Source of the DNA: Streptococcus merionis DSM 19192
GTDB taxonomy: Bacteria; Bacillota; Bacilli; Lactobacillales; Streptococcaceae
Direction of reading: 5' to 3'
NCBI RefSeq assembly: GCF_000380085.1
Contig: NZ_KB904538.1
Coordinates: 336,192 to 387,334, forward strand
Length of the DNA: 51,143 bases
The position numbers and the translations under genes were made by a program. This document shows positions 27,501 to 37,144 of the stretch, piece after piece; within the stretch, counting starts at the first letter, position 1, and the number at the start of each line of letters is the position of its first letter. The notes under the pieces are model-generated. The model did no database searches. It was not told the origin of the DNA and saw nothing but the letters and a program-made list of their open reading frames with translations.

Positions 27501-28667
27501 TTAAAACTCTTTCACATAAGTTGCGTGGGCTTGAACTGCCGCTTTTAACTCTTCTAGGTTGTCAGACGAGAACTTGTCAAGCACTTCCGTTGCGATAATA
27601 GTCGCTACGACTGATTCCATGACAACTGCTGCTGCTGGAACAGCCGTTGGATCAGAACGCTCTACTGTTGCCTTATAAGGCTCATGTGTCGCAATATCAA
27701 CACTCATGAGCGGTTTATAGAGGGTTGGAATCGGCTTCATAACCCCACGAATAACCAATGGTTCACCGTTAGTCATGCCACCTTCAAAACCACCGAGGTT
27801 ATTGGTTCTGCGAGTGTAGCCATCTTGCTCAGACCAGAGGATTTCATCCATGACCTGGCTTCCTCTAAGCTGCCCCGCTTTGAAGCCGACGCCAAACTCA
27901 ACACCTTTAAAGGCATTGATGGAAACAACACCCTGAGCCAGTTTGGCATCTAGCTTCTTATCCCACTGGACAAAGGATCCAAGGCCGACAGGTACACCAC
28001 CGACCACACATTCGATGACCCCACCGATGGTGTCTCCTTCTTTCTTAATCTGATCGATGTAGGCCTTGATTTCCTCCTCACGCTCCTGGTTAACGATAGA
28101 AACCTCAGACTTCGCTGCCAAATCCTTGATTTGACGAACGGTCAAGCCATCTGGCACTTCAACGTCAATCCCTCCGAAGGTGACAATATGGCTAGCCAGC
28201 TCAACACCAATTTCTTCCAAAAGGCGCTTGGCAACAGCACCAACTGCCACGCGCATGGTTGTCTCACGCGCTGAAGATCTCTCTAGGGAATTGCGCAAAT
28301 CTGAAAAGCGGTACTTGATGCCACCAACCAAGTCTGCGTGACCTGGACGCGGCTTTGTGATTTTTCGCTTAGTCTTGAGCTTGTCCTCAATATCGGCCAC
28401 AGACATGATGTCTAACCATTTTTCATGATCCTTATTGGTCACATTTAGGGTAATCGGGCCTCCCATAGTCAGTCCATGGCGGACACCTGATGTGATTTCG
28501 ACCTGATCGCTCTCGATTTTCATGCGCCCACCGCGCCCATAGCCCCCCTGACGACGTTTGAGCTCAAGGTTTATGTCCTCTGCAGTCAGAGGAAGTCCAG
28601 CTGGTACACCTTCAATAATCGCAGTCAAACGCGGTCCGTGTGACTCTCCCGCTGTTAAATATCTCAT
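27501..28667 (-). CDS. aroC: Chorismate synthase
   Basis: A 388-residue, FMN-dependent enzyme forming chorismate from EPSP. The N-terminal [14 protein letters not shown], the [12 protein letters not shown] segment and [10 protein letters not shown] are the classical signatures, with [15 protein letters not shown] (about 134-148) completing the active site. Its length is typical. It is directly adjacent to aroB upstream and tyrA downstream. Confidence 0.97.
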   Translation of the reverse strand: MRYLTAGESHGPRLTAIIEGVPAGLPLTAEDINLELKRRQGGYGRGGRMKIESDQVEITSGVRHGLTMGGPITLNVTNKDHEKWLDIMSVADIEDKLKTKRKITKPRPGHADLVGGIKYRFSDLRNSLERSSARETTMRVAVGAVAKRLLEEIGVELASHIVTFGGIDVEVPDGLTVRQIKDLAAKSEVSIVNQEREEEIKAYIDQIKKEGDTIGGVIECVVGGVPVGLGSFVQWDKKLDAKLAQGVVSINAFKGVEFGVGFKAGQLRGSQVMDEILWSEQDGYTRRTNNLGGFEGGMTNGEPLVIRGVMKPIPTLYKPLMSVDIATHEPYKATVERSDPTAVPAAAVVMESVVATIIATEVLDKFSSDNLEELKAAVQAHATYVKEF

Positions 28668-29732
28668 CTATTTCTCCAAATACTCTTTCATCTCTTCAAG
28701 GTCAATCGCATTCAGCCTAGCACGACCAAGTTCTGGTACGATAACGGTCTTAATCTTACTACCACGGGCTTTCTTGTCATGTACTAGCGCATTGTAGAGT
28801 GCGTCTATTTCCCAAGGTTCATAATCTGTTGGCAAGCCAAACTTTTGACACATGGCAATGATTTGATCTGTTATTCCGACAGGCATGAGGCCTTTTTTCT
28901 CAGCCACACGGGAAATCTGCACCATGCCGATGGCCACAGCCTCACCATGCATGATCTTACCATAACCAGCAGTCTGCTCAATCGCATGACCAATCGTATG
29001 GCCAAAATTGAGGTAAAGACGAATGCCATTATCCAGCTCATCTTCAACCACATGCTGACGCTTAACTTGACAGGAATGGTAAATGATCTGTTCAGCATTA
29101 GGCAAAATATCTTCCACACCAGACATGCTCTCTAACAAGTGCCAGAGTTGCTTATCCGCAATCAAACCATACTTGATCACCTCTCCCATCCCTTCGATTA
29201 GTTCACGACGCCCTAGCGTCGAAAGGACTTCTGGATCAATCAGGACACCGTCTGGCTGGGCAAAAGTGCCGACCATATTTTTCGCAAAAGGAGTATTCAC
29301 ACCTGTCTTACCGCCAATCGAAGAATCCACTTGGGCAGTTAAGCTGGTCGCGATTTGCAAGAAATGAATCCCCCTCATGTAGGTCGAAGCTACAAAACCA
29401 GCCAAATCCCCGACAACACCGCCACCTAAGGCAACGATCCCATCTGAGCGAGTCATACCTGCCTTGACCAAGAATTCATAAACTTGATGAACCGTCACTA
29501 AATTCTTCTGCGCTTCCCCTTCTGGAAAGTCAAAAACAGCCACCTCAAACCCTGATTCTTCAAAGCTAGCCTGCACCTTCTGGGCATAGAGCCCCTTGAC
29601 ACGATTGTCTGTGATGATGACTACCTTTTGAGGCTTCCATAAATTGGCAGCCCACTGTCCTGCTTTAGCAATGCTGCCTTTTTCAATCACAATATCATAA
29701 GGATGATGAGGTAGATTTACTGATACTTTCAT
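28668..29732 (-). CDS. aroB: 3-dehydroquinate synthase
   Basis: A 354-residue, NAD- and metal-dependent enzyme making 3-dehydroquinate from DAHP. Motifs are [40 protein letters not shown] and [10 protein letters not shown]. The start at 29732 ([13 protein letters not shown]) is preceded by GGAG at good spacing; the frame extends 14 codons upstream without family similarity. A gap of 400 bases with repeats separates it from aroE, so it may have its own promoter. Confidence 0.96.
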   Translation of the reverse strand: MKVSVNLPHHPYDIVIEKGSIAKAGQWAANLWKPQKVVIITDNRVKGLYAQKVQASFEESGFEVAVFDFPEGEAQKNLVTVHQVYEFLVKAGMTRSDGIVALGGGVVGDLAGFVASTYMRGIHFLQIATSLTAQVDSSIGGKTGVNTPFAKNMVGTFAQPDGVLIDPEVLSTLGRRELIEGMGEVIKYGLIADKQLWHLLESMSGVEDILPNAEQIIYHSCQVKRQHVVEDELDNGIRLYLNFGHTIGHAIEQTAGYGKIMHGEAVAIGMVQISRVAEKKGLMPVGITDQIIAMCQKFGLPTDYEPWEIDALYNALVHDKKARGSKIKTVIVPELGRARLNAIDLEEMKEYLEK

Positions 29733-29920
29733 AACAACTCCTTGGGTTTTACCAAACATAGATTTCCAACACAATGATTGATTTATACTCTCTAAAAATC
29801 AAAATCTCACGAGCGGAATACGCCCTAAACTCTAGTTGCGAATTTTGCTCGCTTACGAATACAGATATCTTTAAGGCTTTTCACACTCTCATATCTTATA
29901 TTTCAGCAAGAGAGGTAATA

Positions 29921-30060
29921 CTTGACTTGCTCGGAAACTCGTTAAAAAGCTATTTTCCTTTCATAATTGATCGTTCTCAGTTTTCAAATTGCTGTTACGA
30001 TCAGCTCTCTCAGGCGTTAGAAAAGCCTGAACTCTGAAACCTTTTTCGCTTCTGAACAAT
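29921..30060 (+). repeat. MITE-like element, copy B
   Basis: About 140 bp, strongly similar to the inverse complement of 45838-45979 and to 19967-20088: shared blocks include CTCGGAAACTCGTT, ATCGTTCTCAGTTTTCAAAT and CTGAACTCTGAAACC. Its terminal repeats are more worn than in copy C. It lies between aroE and aroB. A 24-base piece at 29787-29810 also resembles the left end of a BOX element. Nothing else is seen in 29733-30139. Confidence 0.72.
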
Positions 30061-30139
30061 TTTATTTTAACATTTGATTTTGACGCGTATTCATCATTAT
30101 CTCATAGCATAATACGGAAAGACCCTAGGAAGCATCTCC

Positions 30140-31003
30140 CTAGGTTCTGGTTTTGACCACTTCTTCTAGCTGTGGCCAGATCAAATCAACTGGCATCGCT
30201 TTACCAGTCCAGAGTTCAAAGGCCAGAGCTGCTTGATGAAGTAGCATTCCCAAGCCATTGATAGTAGGCAACCCTTCAGACTTTGCACGCTTTAAGAGCG
30301 GCGTTTCGAAAGGATGGTAAATGATATCAGCCACTAAGAGATTGGCAGGCAATTGAACCTCAGCAGGCAAGGGATAACTATGTCCATCCATACCAAGACT
30401 GGAACTATTTACCAAGAGTGAAGACTGCTTCAGTAGCCTTTGGAGCTCTTCTGACTCATTCAAAGCGGTCACTGTCAGCTCAACACCAGTCTGAGCCACA
30501 ATTGGCTCTAGGCTTCGGCTTACTTTGGTCACAGATTGTTGGCGGCTAAAGACATGGATCGCACGCGCACCGTTAAGAGCTGCCTGAGCGATAATAGCTA
30601 GGCCTGCTCCACCTGCACCGATAATAGCCATTTCCTGCCCAGCCACTGAATACTCACCTAGGCTAACCAAAAATCCCTGACCATCGGTATTATGACCGAT
30701 GAGTTTACCACCAGAATTGACAACTGTATTGACTGCGCCAATCAGGGCTGCTTCAGGACTCAATTCATCTAAGTAGGGAATAACAGCTGATTTATAGGGC
30801 ATAGACAAGTTGATCCCAAACATGTCATAGCGACGAACATTTTCAAGTGTCGCTTGCAAATCGGTCTCTGCAATATCCCAAGCAACATAAACTCCGTTCA
30901 CAGCCGTGGCTTCAAACGCAGCATTGTGGATCATCGGTGACAAACTATGCCTTATGGGCCGTGCAACAACTGCAGCCAGTCGCGTGTAACCATCAATCTT
31001 CAT
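30140..31003 (-). CDS. aroE: Shikimate dehydrogenase
   Basis: A 287-residue NADPH-dependent enzyme reducing 3-dehydroshikimate. The substrate-binding [13 protein letters not shown], the catalytic lysine in [15 protein letters not shown], the nucleotide-binding GAGGAGLAI and a late [10 protein letters not shown] are all present. It overlaps aroD by 11 bases. The stop codon lies within a CCTAGG-based inverted repeat (about 30123-30142) that might be a weak terminator. Confidence 0.96.
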   Translation of the reverse strand: MKIDGYTRLAAVVARPIRHSLSPMIHNAAFEATAVNGVYVAWDIAETDLQATLENVRRYDMFGINLSMPYKSAVIPYLDELSPEAALIGAVNTVVNSGGKLIGHNTDGQGFLVSLGEYSVAGQEMAIIGAGGAGLAIIAQAALNGARAIHVFSRQQSVTKVSRSLEPIVAQTGVELTVTALNESEELQRLLKQSSLLVNSSSLGMDGHSYPLPAEVQLPANLLVADIIYHPFETPLLKRAKSEGLPTINGLGMLLHQAALAFELWTGKAMPVDLIWPQLEEVVKTRT

Positions 31004-31670
31004 TTAAAATGTCTCTGATTTTGACCATATCTTTGAGGTCTACTTGGCCTGGCGCGGATGGTTCATCCACACAGGCAAACGTCCACGAAGACCCCGTTAA
31101 TAGCGAAGAAAAGCGAGTGATTCTTCCCAATTTCCCCATAGACATAGTTGCGAAATTTTGCTCAGGATTCAAGCCTTTAAAACCACGGGTAAAATTCATG
31201 AGATCCAAAACATCTTGTTCACGCTTAGGTGTCACAGCTAACTTGACCATTTTAGGAGCTAAGGAGGTCATCTCTGACATGATTTCCATCAAATTCTCAG
31301 GCGTATTTTCAAAGTTATGATAACTTAAGACTAGATTTGGAAACTCAAGCATTTGGTCAAAGACATGTCGATAAGAAAAGTACTCGAAATCAATATAATC
31401 CGGACTATAAATCTGATTGATTTCCTTTAGAAAATCAACATACTCTTGCCCATCCAATTCAATATGACCACCTTCTGCCACTGTTCTTAGCGTAAAAATC
31501 ACTTCGCGACCAACAAATTTTTCAAAAACCGCTGGAGCCACATGAAGAATCTCCTCTTTTGGCAAATAGTCTGCTCGCCACTCAATCAAATCAGCTTGTT
31601 CATAGCGAGAAAGGTCTAACTGTTCAACTTCTTCAAGCGAAGTTGGTATGATTGATACAACAATTTGCAT
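30993..31670 (-). CDS. aroD: 3-dehydroquinate dehydratase, type I
   Basis: A 225-residue class I dehydratase that makes 3-dehydroshikimate through a Schiff base. The catalytic histidine (SYHNF, residue 118) and the Schiff-base lysine (MVKLAV, residue 143) are present, with EWRADYL at about 30-36. Length is normal. It starts three bases after the stop of the rlmI-like gene and overlaps aroE, so the block is one transcription unit. Confidence 0.95.
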   Translation of the reverse strand: MQIVVSIIPTSLEEVEQLDLSRYEQADLIEWRADYLPKEEILHVAPAVFEKFVGREVIFTLRTVAEGGHIELDGQEYVDFLKEINQIYSPDYIDFEYFSYRHVFDQMLEFPNLVLSYHNFENTPENLMEIMSEMTSLAPKMVKLAVTPKREQDVLDLMNFTRGFKGLNPEQNFATMSMGKLGRITRFSSLLTGSSWTFACVDEPSAPGQVDLKDMVKIRDILNED

Positions 31671-31673
31671 AGT

Positions 31674-32831
31674 TTAAATCCCAATAGTAAACACCTTTAA
31701 GTAATTACTACTTTCATCTTTTTTATTGATTTGAAAATCAGCAGGCAAGCGATAGGTCTGCACATAATTATGCGCCTGACTGCCAAATCCTTTTTCAATT
31801 TGTTCTTTAAATTTGGAGATGGTCAGATTAGCCGCATTAGTAGAGGCAATCAGAATGCCATTAGGGTTCAAAATCTCCAAACTTTGAGCAATCAAATTGT
31901 GATAATCTTTTGCGACCGAGAAAGTTTTCTTCTTGTTTCGAGCAAAACTCGGTGGATCAAGGATAATGACATCATAACTCAGGTCATGTCGCTTAGCATA
32001 CTTGAAGTAGTCAAAGACATCCATAACAACAAAACGATGATGATCCAGCTCTAGATGATTAGCTTCAAAGTGAGCTTGGGAAAGCTCTCGACTGCGTTTG
32101 GCCAGATCAACTGACGTCGTCTCAGCCGCTCCACCCATTGCCGCAGCTACCGAAAAAGCTGCTGTGTAGGAAAACAGATTGAGCACTGATTGACCAGCTG
32201 CCAAGCCATCAACTAAGCTTCCTCTCACCTCATGTTGATCCAAAAAAATCCCTGTCATGAGACCATCGTTCAAAAACACCTGATAGCAAACACCATTTTC
32301 TAAGACAGTAAAGGTTTCTGGCGCTTCCTGACCAAATAAGTGCTGACTTTCATAATCAAGTCCTTTGAACCGGATTTTTTCATAACCACCCTTGATCTGA
32401 GGAAGTGCCTTTTGAAAAGCCTCTATGATGACCGCTCTTTGACTGTATATAAATTCATTATACCATGAAAAGACTGAATAGCCATCATAAAAATCAATTG
32501 TAAGCCCACCAAAACCATCACCATCTTGATTAAAAATACGATAAGCAGTGATCAGCTTTGATTCATGGTAGGCCTGACGTTTATTCCAAGCCATTTGAAA
32601 TAAAGTTACGAAAAAAGCTAAATCAAGTTCTTCTTGCTGACGAGTAATTACCCAGCCAGCCCCTTTGTTTTGAGCTGAAAGATAGCCTTTAGCTAAAAAT
32701 TGCCCCCTAGACCCTTGAAACTCAACCCAGATATTGTCCAAATTATTGTCGGGTAAATCCCCTTTTTCAATCAGATTAATCCCTTTTAAAACTTTTTGCT
32801 CGGCAGACTGATTTAAGCTTATTTTCTCCAT
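31674..32831 (-). CDS. Class I SAM-dependent rRNA methyltransferase, RlmI-like
   Basis: A 385-residue enzyme with an N-terminal PUA-like domain and a C-terminal methyltransferase domain. Key segments are GIFLDQHEVRG, VLNLFSYTAAFSVAAAMGGA (SAM motif I) and ILDPPSFARNKK (catalytic motif). RlmI methylates a 23S rRNA cytosine at C5; this homologue may act similarly. The frame runs 22 codons further up to a TTG, but the promoter at 32839-32867 lies within that extension, so the ATG at 32831 is chosen. The predicted transcript begins at or next to this ATG, meaning a leaderless or near-leaderless message. Confidence 0.88.
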   Translation of the reverse strand: MEKISLNQSAEQKVLKGINLIEKGDLPDNNLDNIWVEFQGSRGQFLAKGYLSAQNKGAGWVITRQQEELDLAFFVTLFQMAWNKRQAYHESKLITAYRIFNQDGDGFGGLTIDFYDGYSVFSWYNEFIYSQRAVIIEAFQKALPQIKGGYEKIRFKGLDYESQHLFGQEAPETFTVLENGVCYQVFLNDGLMTGIFLDQHEVRGSLVDGLAAGQSVLNLFSYTAAFSVAAAMGGAAETTSVDLAKRSRELSQAHFEANHLELDHHRFVVMDVFDYFKYAKRHDLSYDVIILDPPSFARNKKKTFSVAKDYHNLIAQSLEILNPNGILIASTNAANLTISKFKEQIEKGFGSQAHNYVQTYRLPADFQINKKDESSNYLKVFTIGI

Positions 32832-32838
32832 ATTAAAA

Positions 32839-32867
32839 AGTATACCAAATTCTCCTTCTTTTCTCAA
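32839..32867 (-). promoter_or_regulatory. Promoter of the rlmI-like/aro operon
   Basis: On the minus strand -35 TTGAGA (32862-32867), a 17-base spacer ending in TGG, and -10 TATACT (32839-32844). Seven bases separate the -10 from the ATG. It is divergent from the ltaS-type promoter at 32902-32910. Confidence 0.8.
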
Positions 32868-32901
32868 AGCATAGGTCAATCTTAGCCTATTTTTCAAAAT
32901 A

Positions 32902-32910
32902 TGTTATAAT
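32902..32910 (+). promoter_or_regulatory. Extended -10 promoter of the LTA synthase gene
   Basis: TGTTATAAT is a TGn plus perfect TATAAT, 54 bases before the GTG start at 32965. No clear -35 is seen. Confidence 0.65.
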
Positions 32911-32964
32911 TTTAGATAAGATTTTAAACGTTTTAGCCTACACACATGATAAGGATTTTAGTAA

Positions 32965-35160
32965 GTGAATACTTTTTTTAAAAATCTAAACAGATTTGTC
33001 AGTACCCGATTCGGATTAGTACTGACCCTCGTTTTTTTGATTTGGTTTAAGACACTCTTAGCCTACTTCTTTGTCTTTGATTTGGACCTTGGAGGAGTCT
33101 ATCAGCATGTTTTAGCCTTTATTAATCCAGTTGCTACCTCCCTTTTTTTCATCGGATTAGCACTTTACATCAAAAATACAAAAGCCTTCTACATTACATC
33201 TTGGCTGTTGTACATACTTGTCTTTGCTTGGTTATTTTCAAATGTTATTTATTACAGGGAGTTTAGTGATTTTATAACGGTCAATACAATGCTGGCCTCA
33301 TCTAGTGTCTCTGCTGGTTTAGGTGAAGCTGCTCTTAAACTGTTTCGTTTTATTGATCTGGTGTTCTTCTTTGATTTTTTCCTTTTTGGTTACTTGATGT
33401 TTAAGAAGAAAATTAGCTTTGACCAGAGACCATTTGACAAACGCTCAAGTTTTGCGGTAACTGCCTTATCAGTTATGATGTTTTCTGTCAATCTCTTCTT
33501 AGCAGAGATCGATCGCCCTGAACTATTAAGCCGTGGCTTTTCAAATACCTACATTGTCAGAGCTCTCGGCCCGAATGCTTTCTTGGTTTACAGTGCCAAT
33601 CAAACCTATAGCGCTAGTCAGGACAGAGCCGGTGCAACTGAAGAAGACCTAATTCCTGTCGAGGCTTATGTGTCTGAAAATTACGCTAAACCCAACAGTG
33701 AGTATTACGGCATCGCCAAGGGGCGAAACGTTATCTATATGCACTTGGAAAGCTTCCAGCAGTTCTTGATCGACTACCGTTTAGAAAGCGACGGGCAATC
33801 CTATGAAGTCACTCCGTTTCTAAATTCTCTTTATCATTCCAATGAAACACTGGCCTTTTCCAATTTTTTCAACCAAGTTAAGGCAGGAAAAACATCGGAT
33901 TCTGAAACGCTTCTAGACACTGGCCTTTTCGGTCTTTCCCAAGGTTCCTTTATGGTGACCTATGGCGGTACCAACACGCAAGCAGCAGCGCCTAATATCC
34001 TATCGCAACTTGAAGGCTATAGTAGCGCGGTTTTTCACGGTAATGCTGGCAGTTTCTGGAATCGCAACCAAACGTATAAACAGTGGGGCTATGACTATTT
34101 CTTCGACGCCTCTTACTTCTCAAAACAAACCGAGGAAAATTCTTTCCAATACGGACTCAATGATAAAATCATGTTTAAGGATTCAATCGAATACTTAGAA
34201 CATTTGCAACAACCTTTCTACACGAAGTTTATCACGGTTTCCAACCACTACCCTTACACAACGAGCTTGGTTGGCGATGAAGTCGGCTTTCCACTAGCCA
34301 AAACAGAAGACGAAACCATCAACGGTTACTTTGCCACAGCTAATTATCTAGATTCTGCTGTCAAAGCTTTCTTTGATTACCTGAAAGCAACCGGTGTGTA
34401 CGAAAATTCTATCATTGTGCTTTACGGTGATCATTATGGGATCTCTAACTCGCGAAACCCTGATTTGGCACCACTTCTTGGGAAAAATTCAGAGACCTGG
34501 TCTGGCTATGATAATGCCATGCTCCAACGCGTGCCTTACATGGTCGTCATCCCTGGAATGACTAAGGGAAAAATTATTGACACCTATTCAGGCCAAGTGG
34601 ATGCCCTGCCTACCTTGCTGCACCTTCTCGGAATTGATTCTAGTAAGTATCTCCAGGTCGGACAAGATATCCTCTCTCCCGACCACAACCAAGTGGTTGC
34701 CTTGCGGACCTCTGGTTATTTCATCACGCCAACCTATACCAGTTACGGTGGCCGAAATTACTACACCGAAACTGGTGAGGAGATTACCGTTCCCGATGAA
34801 AGCACAACTGCTGCTCTTCAACTCGCTCGTGATACTGCTGCTTTACAGCTCAAAATCTCCGATGCCATACAGACAGGTGACTTGTTGCGGTTCTACAAAG
34901 GAAGCGGATTGAAAAAGATTGACATTTCGGAAATCTCTTATCTTAATTCTTTAAAACAAGAACTTGCACGAGAAAAAGAATTGGGCGATGCTTCAACCAG
35001 CATCTATACGAAAAATGGCAACAAGTCCACGGTTGACTTATTTAATTCACCAAGTTACCGAGCACTACACCCAGAACAATTTGAACCTCAAACAACTACT
35101 AGCACCTCAAGCTCAGAAGAAACAACAGCCTCTAGCACAACGGTACCGACGACTGAGTAG
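32965..35160 (+). CDS. ltaS: LTA synthase family protein (LtaS-type)
   Basis: A 731-residue membrane enzyme of the alkaline phosphatase superfamily that polymerises glycerol phosphate for lipoteichoic acid outside the membrane. Five membrane segments lie within about 15-185. The extracellular domain has YMHLESFQQF with the metal-binding Glu at 262, and KAGKTSDSETL with the nucleophilic Thr at 310. SNHYPY and YGDHYGIS follow as metal/substrate motifs. The C-terminus is a Ser/Thr/Glu-rich tail not needed for catalysis. Start is GTG with AAGGA nine bases upstream. The terminator at 35244-35280 closes the gene. Confidence 0.93.
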   Translation: MNTFFKNLNRFVSTRFGLVLTLVFLIWFKTLLAYFFVFDLDLGGVYQHVLAFINPVATSLFFIGLALYIKNTKAFYITSWLLYILVFAWLFSNVIYYREFSDFITVNTMLASSSVSAGLGEAALKLFRFIDLVFFFDFFLFGYLMFKKKISFDQRPFDKRSSFAVTALSVMMFSVNLFLAEIDRPELLSRGFSNTYIVRALGPNAFLVYSANQTYSASQDRAGATEEDLIPVEAYVSENYAKPNSEYYGIAKGRNVIYMHLESFQQFLIDYRLESDGQSYEVTPFLNSLYHSNETLAFSNFFNQVKAGKTSDSETLLDTGLFGLSQGSFMVTYGGTNTQAAAPNILSQLEGYSSAVFHGNAGSFWNRNQTYKQWGYDYFFDASYFSKQTEENSFQYGLNDKIMFKDSIEYLEHLQQPFYTKFITVSNHYPYTTSLVGDEVGFPLAKTEDETINGYFATANYLDSAVKAFFDYLKATGVYENSIIVLYGDHYGISNSRNPDLAPLLGKNSETWSGYDNAMLQRVPYMVVIPGMTKGKIIDTYSGQVDALPTLLHLLGIDSSKYLQVGQDILSPDHNQVVALRTSGYFITPTYTSYGGRNYYTETGEEITVPDESTTAALQLARDTAALQLKISDAIQTGDLLRFYKGSGLKKIDISEISYLNSLKQELAREKELGDASTSIYTKNGNKSTVDLFNSPSYRALHPEQFEPQTTTSTSSSEETTASSTTVPTTE

Positions 35161-35243
35161 TGCTCTGAGAAAATAAATTTTAAGGGAATAGAAAGTTTTT
35201 TGAGCAGATTAGCTACTTGCCAGTAGAAGATCAATAACTTACA

Positions 35244-35280
35244 GAGACTGGGAGCAAAAGCACTCAGTCTCGTTTTCTTT
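35244..35280 (+). terminator. Terminator after the LTA synthase gene
   Basis: GAGACTG (35244-35250) pairs with CAGTCTC (35265-35271), with inner GC pairs around an AAAA loop, followed by GTTTTCTTTAT. Confidence 0.85.
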
Positions 35281-35358
35281 ATAGTTTGAACAGTTTGACG
35301 CACGGCTACTCTTCTCAAATCGGATCAATGCAATATACCTAGAAAAGGAAATACAACT

Positions 35359-36156
35359 ATGGATAGCTTTTCACAACTTTGTAGTGATTTTACTAAGTTA
35401 TCACCAGTGGAGGTAATTGCTCTTGGTGGTTCACGATCGGGTACAAATCACGATCACTCTTCTGACTATGATCTATATATCTATTGTTCTTCGATTCCTC
35501 CAATTGAAGACCGTCAAAACATCATAGAAAGACACTTTCGTTATTTTGAAATAAATAATCAATACTGGGAAACAGAAGACGACTGTACACTAAACGATGG
35601 GATAGATATTGATATTCTTTACCGCTCAATGAAAGATTTCGAAAATGGTGTGGCAATCGTCGTCGAAAAGTTTATTGCTGGAAATGGTTACACAACTTGT
35701 TTCTGGCATAACCTAATGCCTTCAAAAATACTATTTGACCCCCAAAACAAACTTAAGAAACTGCAAGAACGATTCGATGTGCCTTATCCTGAAATGCTCA
35801 AAAAAAATATTATTTCGAGAAACTTTAACTTACTAACTGGTAAATTACCGTCGTATGATAGACAAATTATAAAAGCCGTCACTAGGCAGGATTTCGTGAG
35901 TGTTAATCATCGCGTATCTGCTTTTTTGGAATCTTATTTTGATATTATATTTGCACTTAATGAACTGACTCATCCCGGCGAAAAGAGGATGATCTCATAC
36001 GCTAAAGAGCAGGCAAACATCCTCCCTAAAGACTTTGAAACCAATATTTTAAAATTATGTAGTATAAACTCACAAAATAGAGAGATAGCTGTTGAAGACT
36101 GTCTTAATGGCATTATTTCAAACCTTAGAGAGGTCATTGATAAAAATATTCGTTAA
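35359..36156 (+). CDS. Nucleotidyltransferase domain protein
   Basis: A 265-residue cytoplasmic protein with a Pol-beta-type nucleotidyltransferase core. GGSRSGTNHDHSSDYDLYI at about 23-41 gives the GGS...DxD motif, and GIDIDILYR near 80 supplies the third acidic residue. The helical C-terminal half resembles the DUF4037-type extension found in aminoglycoside-nucleotidyltransferase-like and toxin-antitoxin (MNT/HEPN) proteins. There is no HEPN partner next to it. The substrate is unknown: an antibiotic, a tRNA or a protein are all possible. A GGA site precedes the ATG. The small membrane-protein gene follows after ~45 bases. Confidence 0.8.
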   Translation: MDSFSQLCSDFTKLSPVEVIALGGSRSGTNHDHSSDYDLYIYCSSIPPIEDRQNIIERHFRYFEINNQYWETEDDCTLNDGIDIDILYRSMKDFENGVAIVVEKFIAGNGYTTCFWHNLMPSKILFDPQNKLKKLQERFDVPYPEMLKKNIISRNFNLLTGKLPSYDRQIIKAVTRQDFVSVNHRVSAFLESYFDIIFALNELTHPGEKRMISYAKEQANILPKDFETNILKLCSINSQNREIAVEDCLNGIISNLREVIDKNIR

Positions 36157-36201
36157 AAAGATGAATTTTATAAGATTTTATTAGTTTAAAAATAAAGGAG
36201 A

Positions 36202-36882
36202 ATGAAATTGTTAGCCAATTTATTGACTGTTTTAGGACTCGGTATTGCTGGTATTGACCCTGTTGGGATGATGATTTTGGTATCGTTTATGACTGTTGGA
36301 CTTTCTAAGTCTAGAGCAATTATATTTGGACTGGGAGTTTTTTTAGGAACAACACTACTCGGCATTGCTCTATCACGCGTTCTTGGCTCAACTTTAGTAG
36401 AATTATCAAGTATCTTCGATAATTTACCCGATACAGCTTGGGTTTGGATTGGGGTAGCTATTGTCATTGTATTTAGCTATTTAGCCTATCGTAGATTAGT
36501 AACTAATAAAGATGAAGGAGAGCCTGAAAACACTAAAAGTAACAAAGGTATGTATGGAGCTATAGCTTTTATGGTTTTCACAGCAGTTACTGACCCGACT
36601 TTTTTAGCTGTTCTTGCTTTGTCTAGTAGACAACAAAATATATTTTGGGAATTTATTTTTAGCGCTGTTTGGACTTTAGTTAGTCAAGCACCCCTCTTTA
36701 TTTTGGTTGGTACTATTTTACTTAATAAGCATGAGTTTTTCATAAATAGGTTTAATACTTTTTATGAAAAAAACAAGAAAAATTTAGGAAATGTTTTAAC
36801 TGGTATTTTTATTTTGATTGCCGCTGTTTTTTCAATAGACTTAGTTTTGTTTTGGTTAACCGGAAGCTGGCTGATTGGATAA
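36202..36882 (+). CDS. Six-helix membrane protein (GAP/LysE-like transporter, unassigned)
   Basis: About 226 residues, nearly all hydrophobic, with around six membrane segments and a charged loop (NKDEGEPENTKSNKG) between segments three and four. LGIAGIDPVGMMILVSFMTV near the N-terminus resembles the GAP/Sap and LysE-type small exporters, but I do not recognise a specific family with certainty. The ATG at 36202 is only one base after GGAG, which is too close. The TTG at 36208, in the same frame and seven bases after GGAG, is a likelier start (224 residues). A strong terminator follows. Confidence 0.75.
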   Translation: MKLLANLLTVLGLGIAGIDPVGMMILVSFMTVGLSKSRAIIFGLGVFLGTTLLGIALSRVLGSTLVELSSIFDNLPDTAWVWIGVAIVIVFSYLAYRRLVTNKDEGEPENTKSNKGMYGAIAFMVFTAVTDPTFLAVLALSSRQQNIFWEFIFSAVWTLVSQAPLFILVGTILLNKHEFFINRFNTFYEKNKKNLGNVLTGIFILIAAVFSIDLVLFWLTGSWLIG

Positions 36883-36955
36883 TATGAATCATAAGGTAAT
36901 AGAAGCATAACACTCAGTAGTTAAAATAATTTAAGTTTACACATTTTGCAAAAAA

Positions 36956-36982
36956 GAAAAAACGGCAAATTGCCGTTTTTTG
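36956..36982. terminator. Bidirectional terminator
   Basis: AAAAAACGGC and GCCGTTTTTT flank a short AAATT loop. It separates the plus-strand membrane-protein gene from the convergent rluD gene. The rest of 36983-37144 has no clear feature. Confidence 0.88.
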
Positions 36983-37144
36983 CTTTCTATCAATATACTG
37001 AAACCTGATTATGTAGAGTATCTTCTTAGAATTATAGCCTAGCTTTGCGAGTAAAACTTTTCAACTTTGGGATTTACTTAGTGCGTTTTTATTTTAGTGA
37101 GTTCTTCTTTTGTTAATTGGAGCTGTTCCACTCCCCTTTTGATT

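Noticed and set aside
29787..29810. Second BOX element
   Set aside because: Only 24 bases match the left end of a BOX element and no boxA core or boxC follows; too short to call.
30123..30142. Terminator at the aroE stop codon
   Set aside because: The CCTAGG palindromes can pair, but the stem is short and there is no T-run of note.
36983..37144. Minus-strand peptide end (EQLQLTKEELTKIKTH) just after rluD
   Set aside because: The frame is about 25 codons and lacks a start codon with a usable ribosome-binding site; probably chance.
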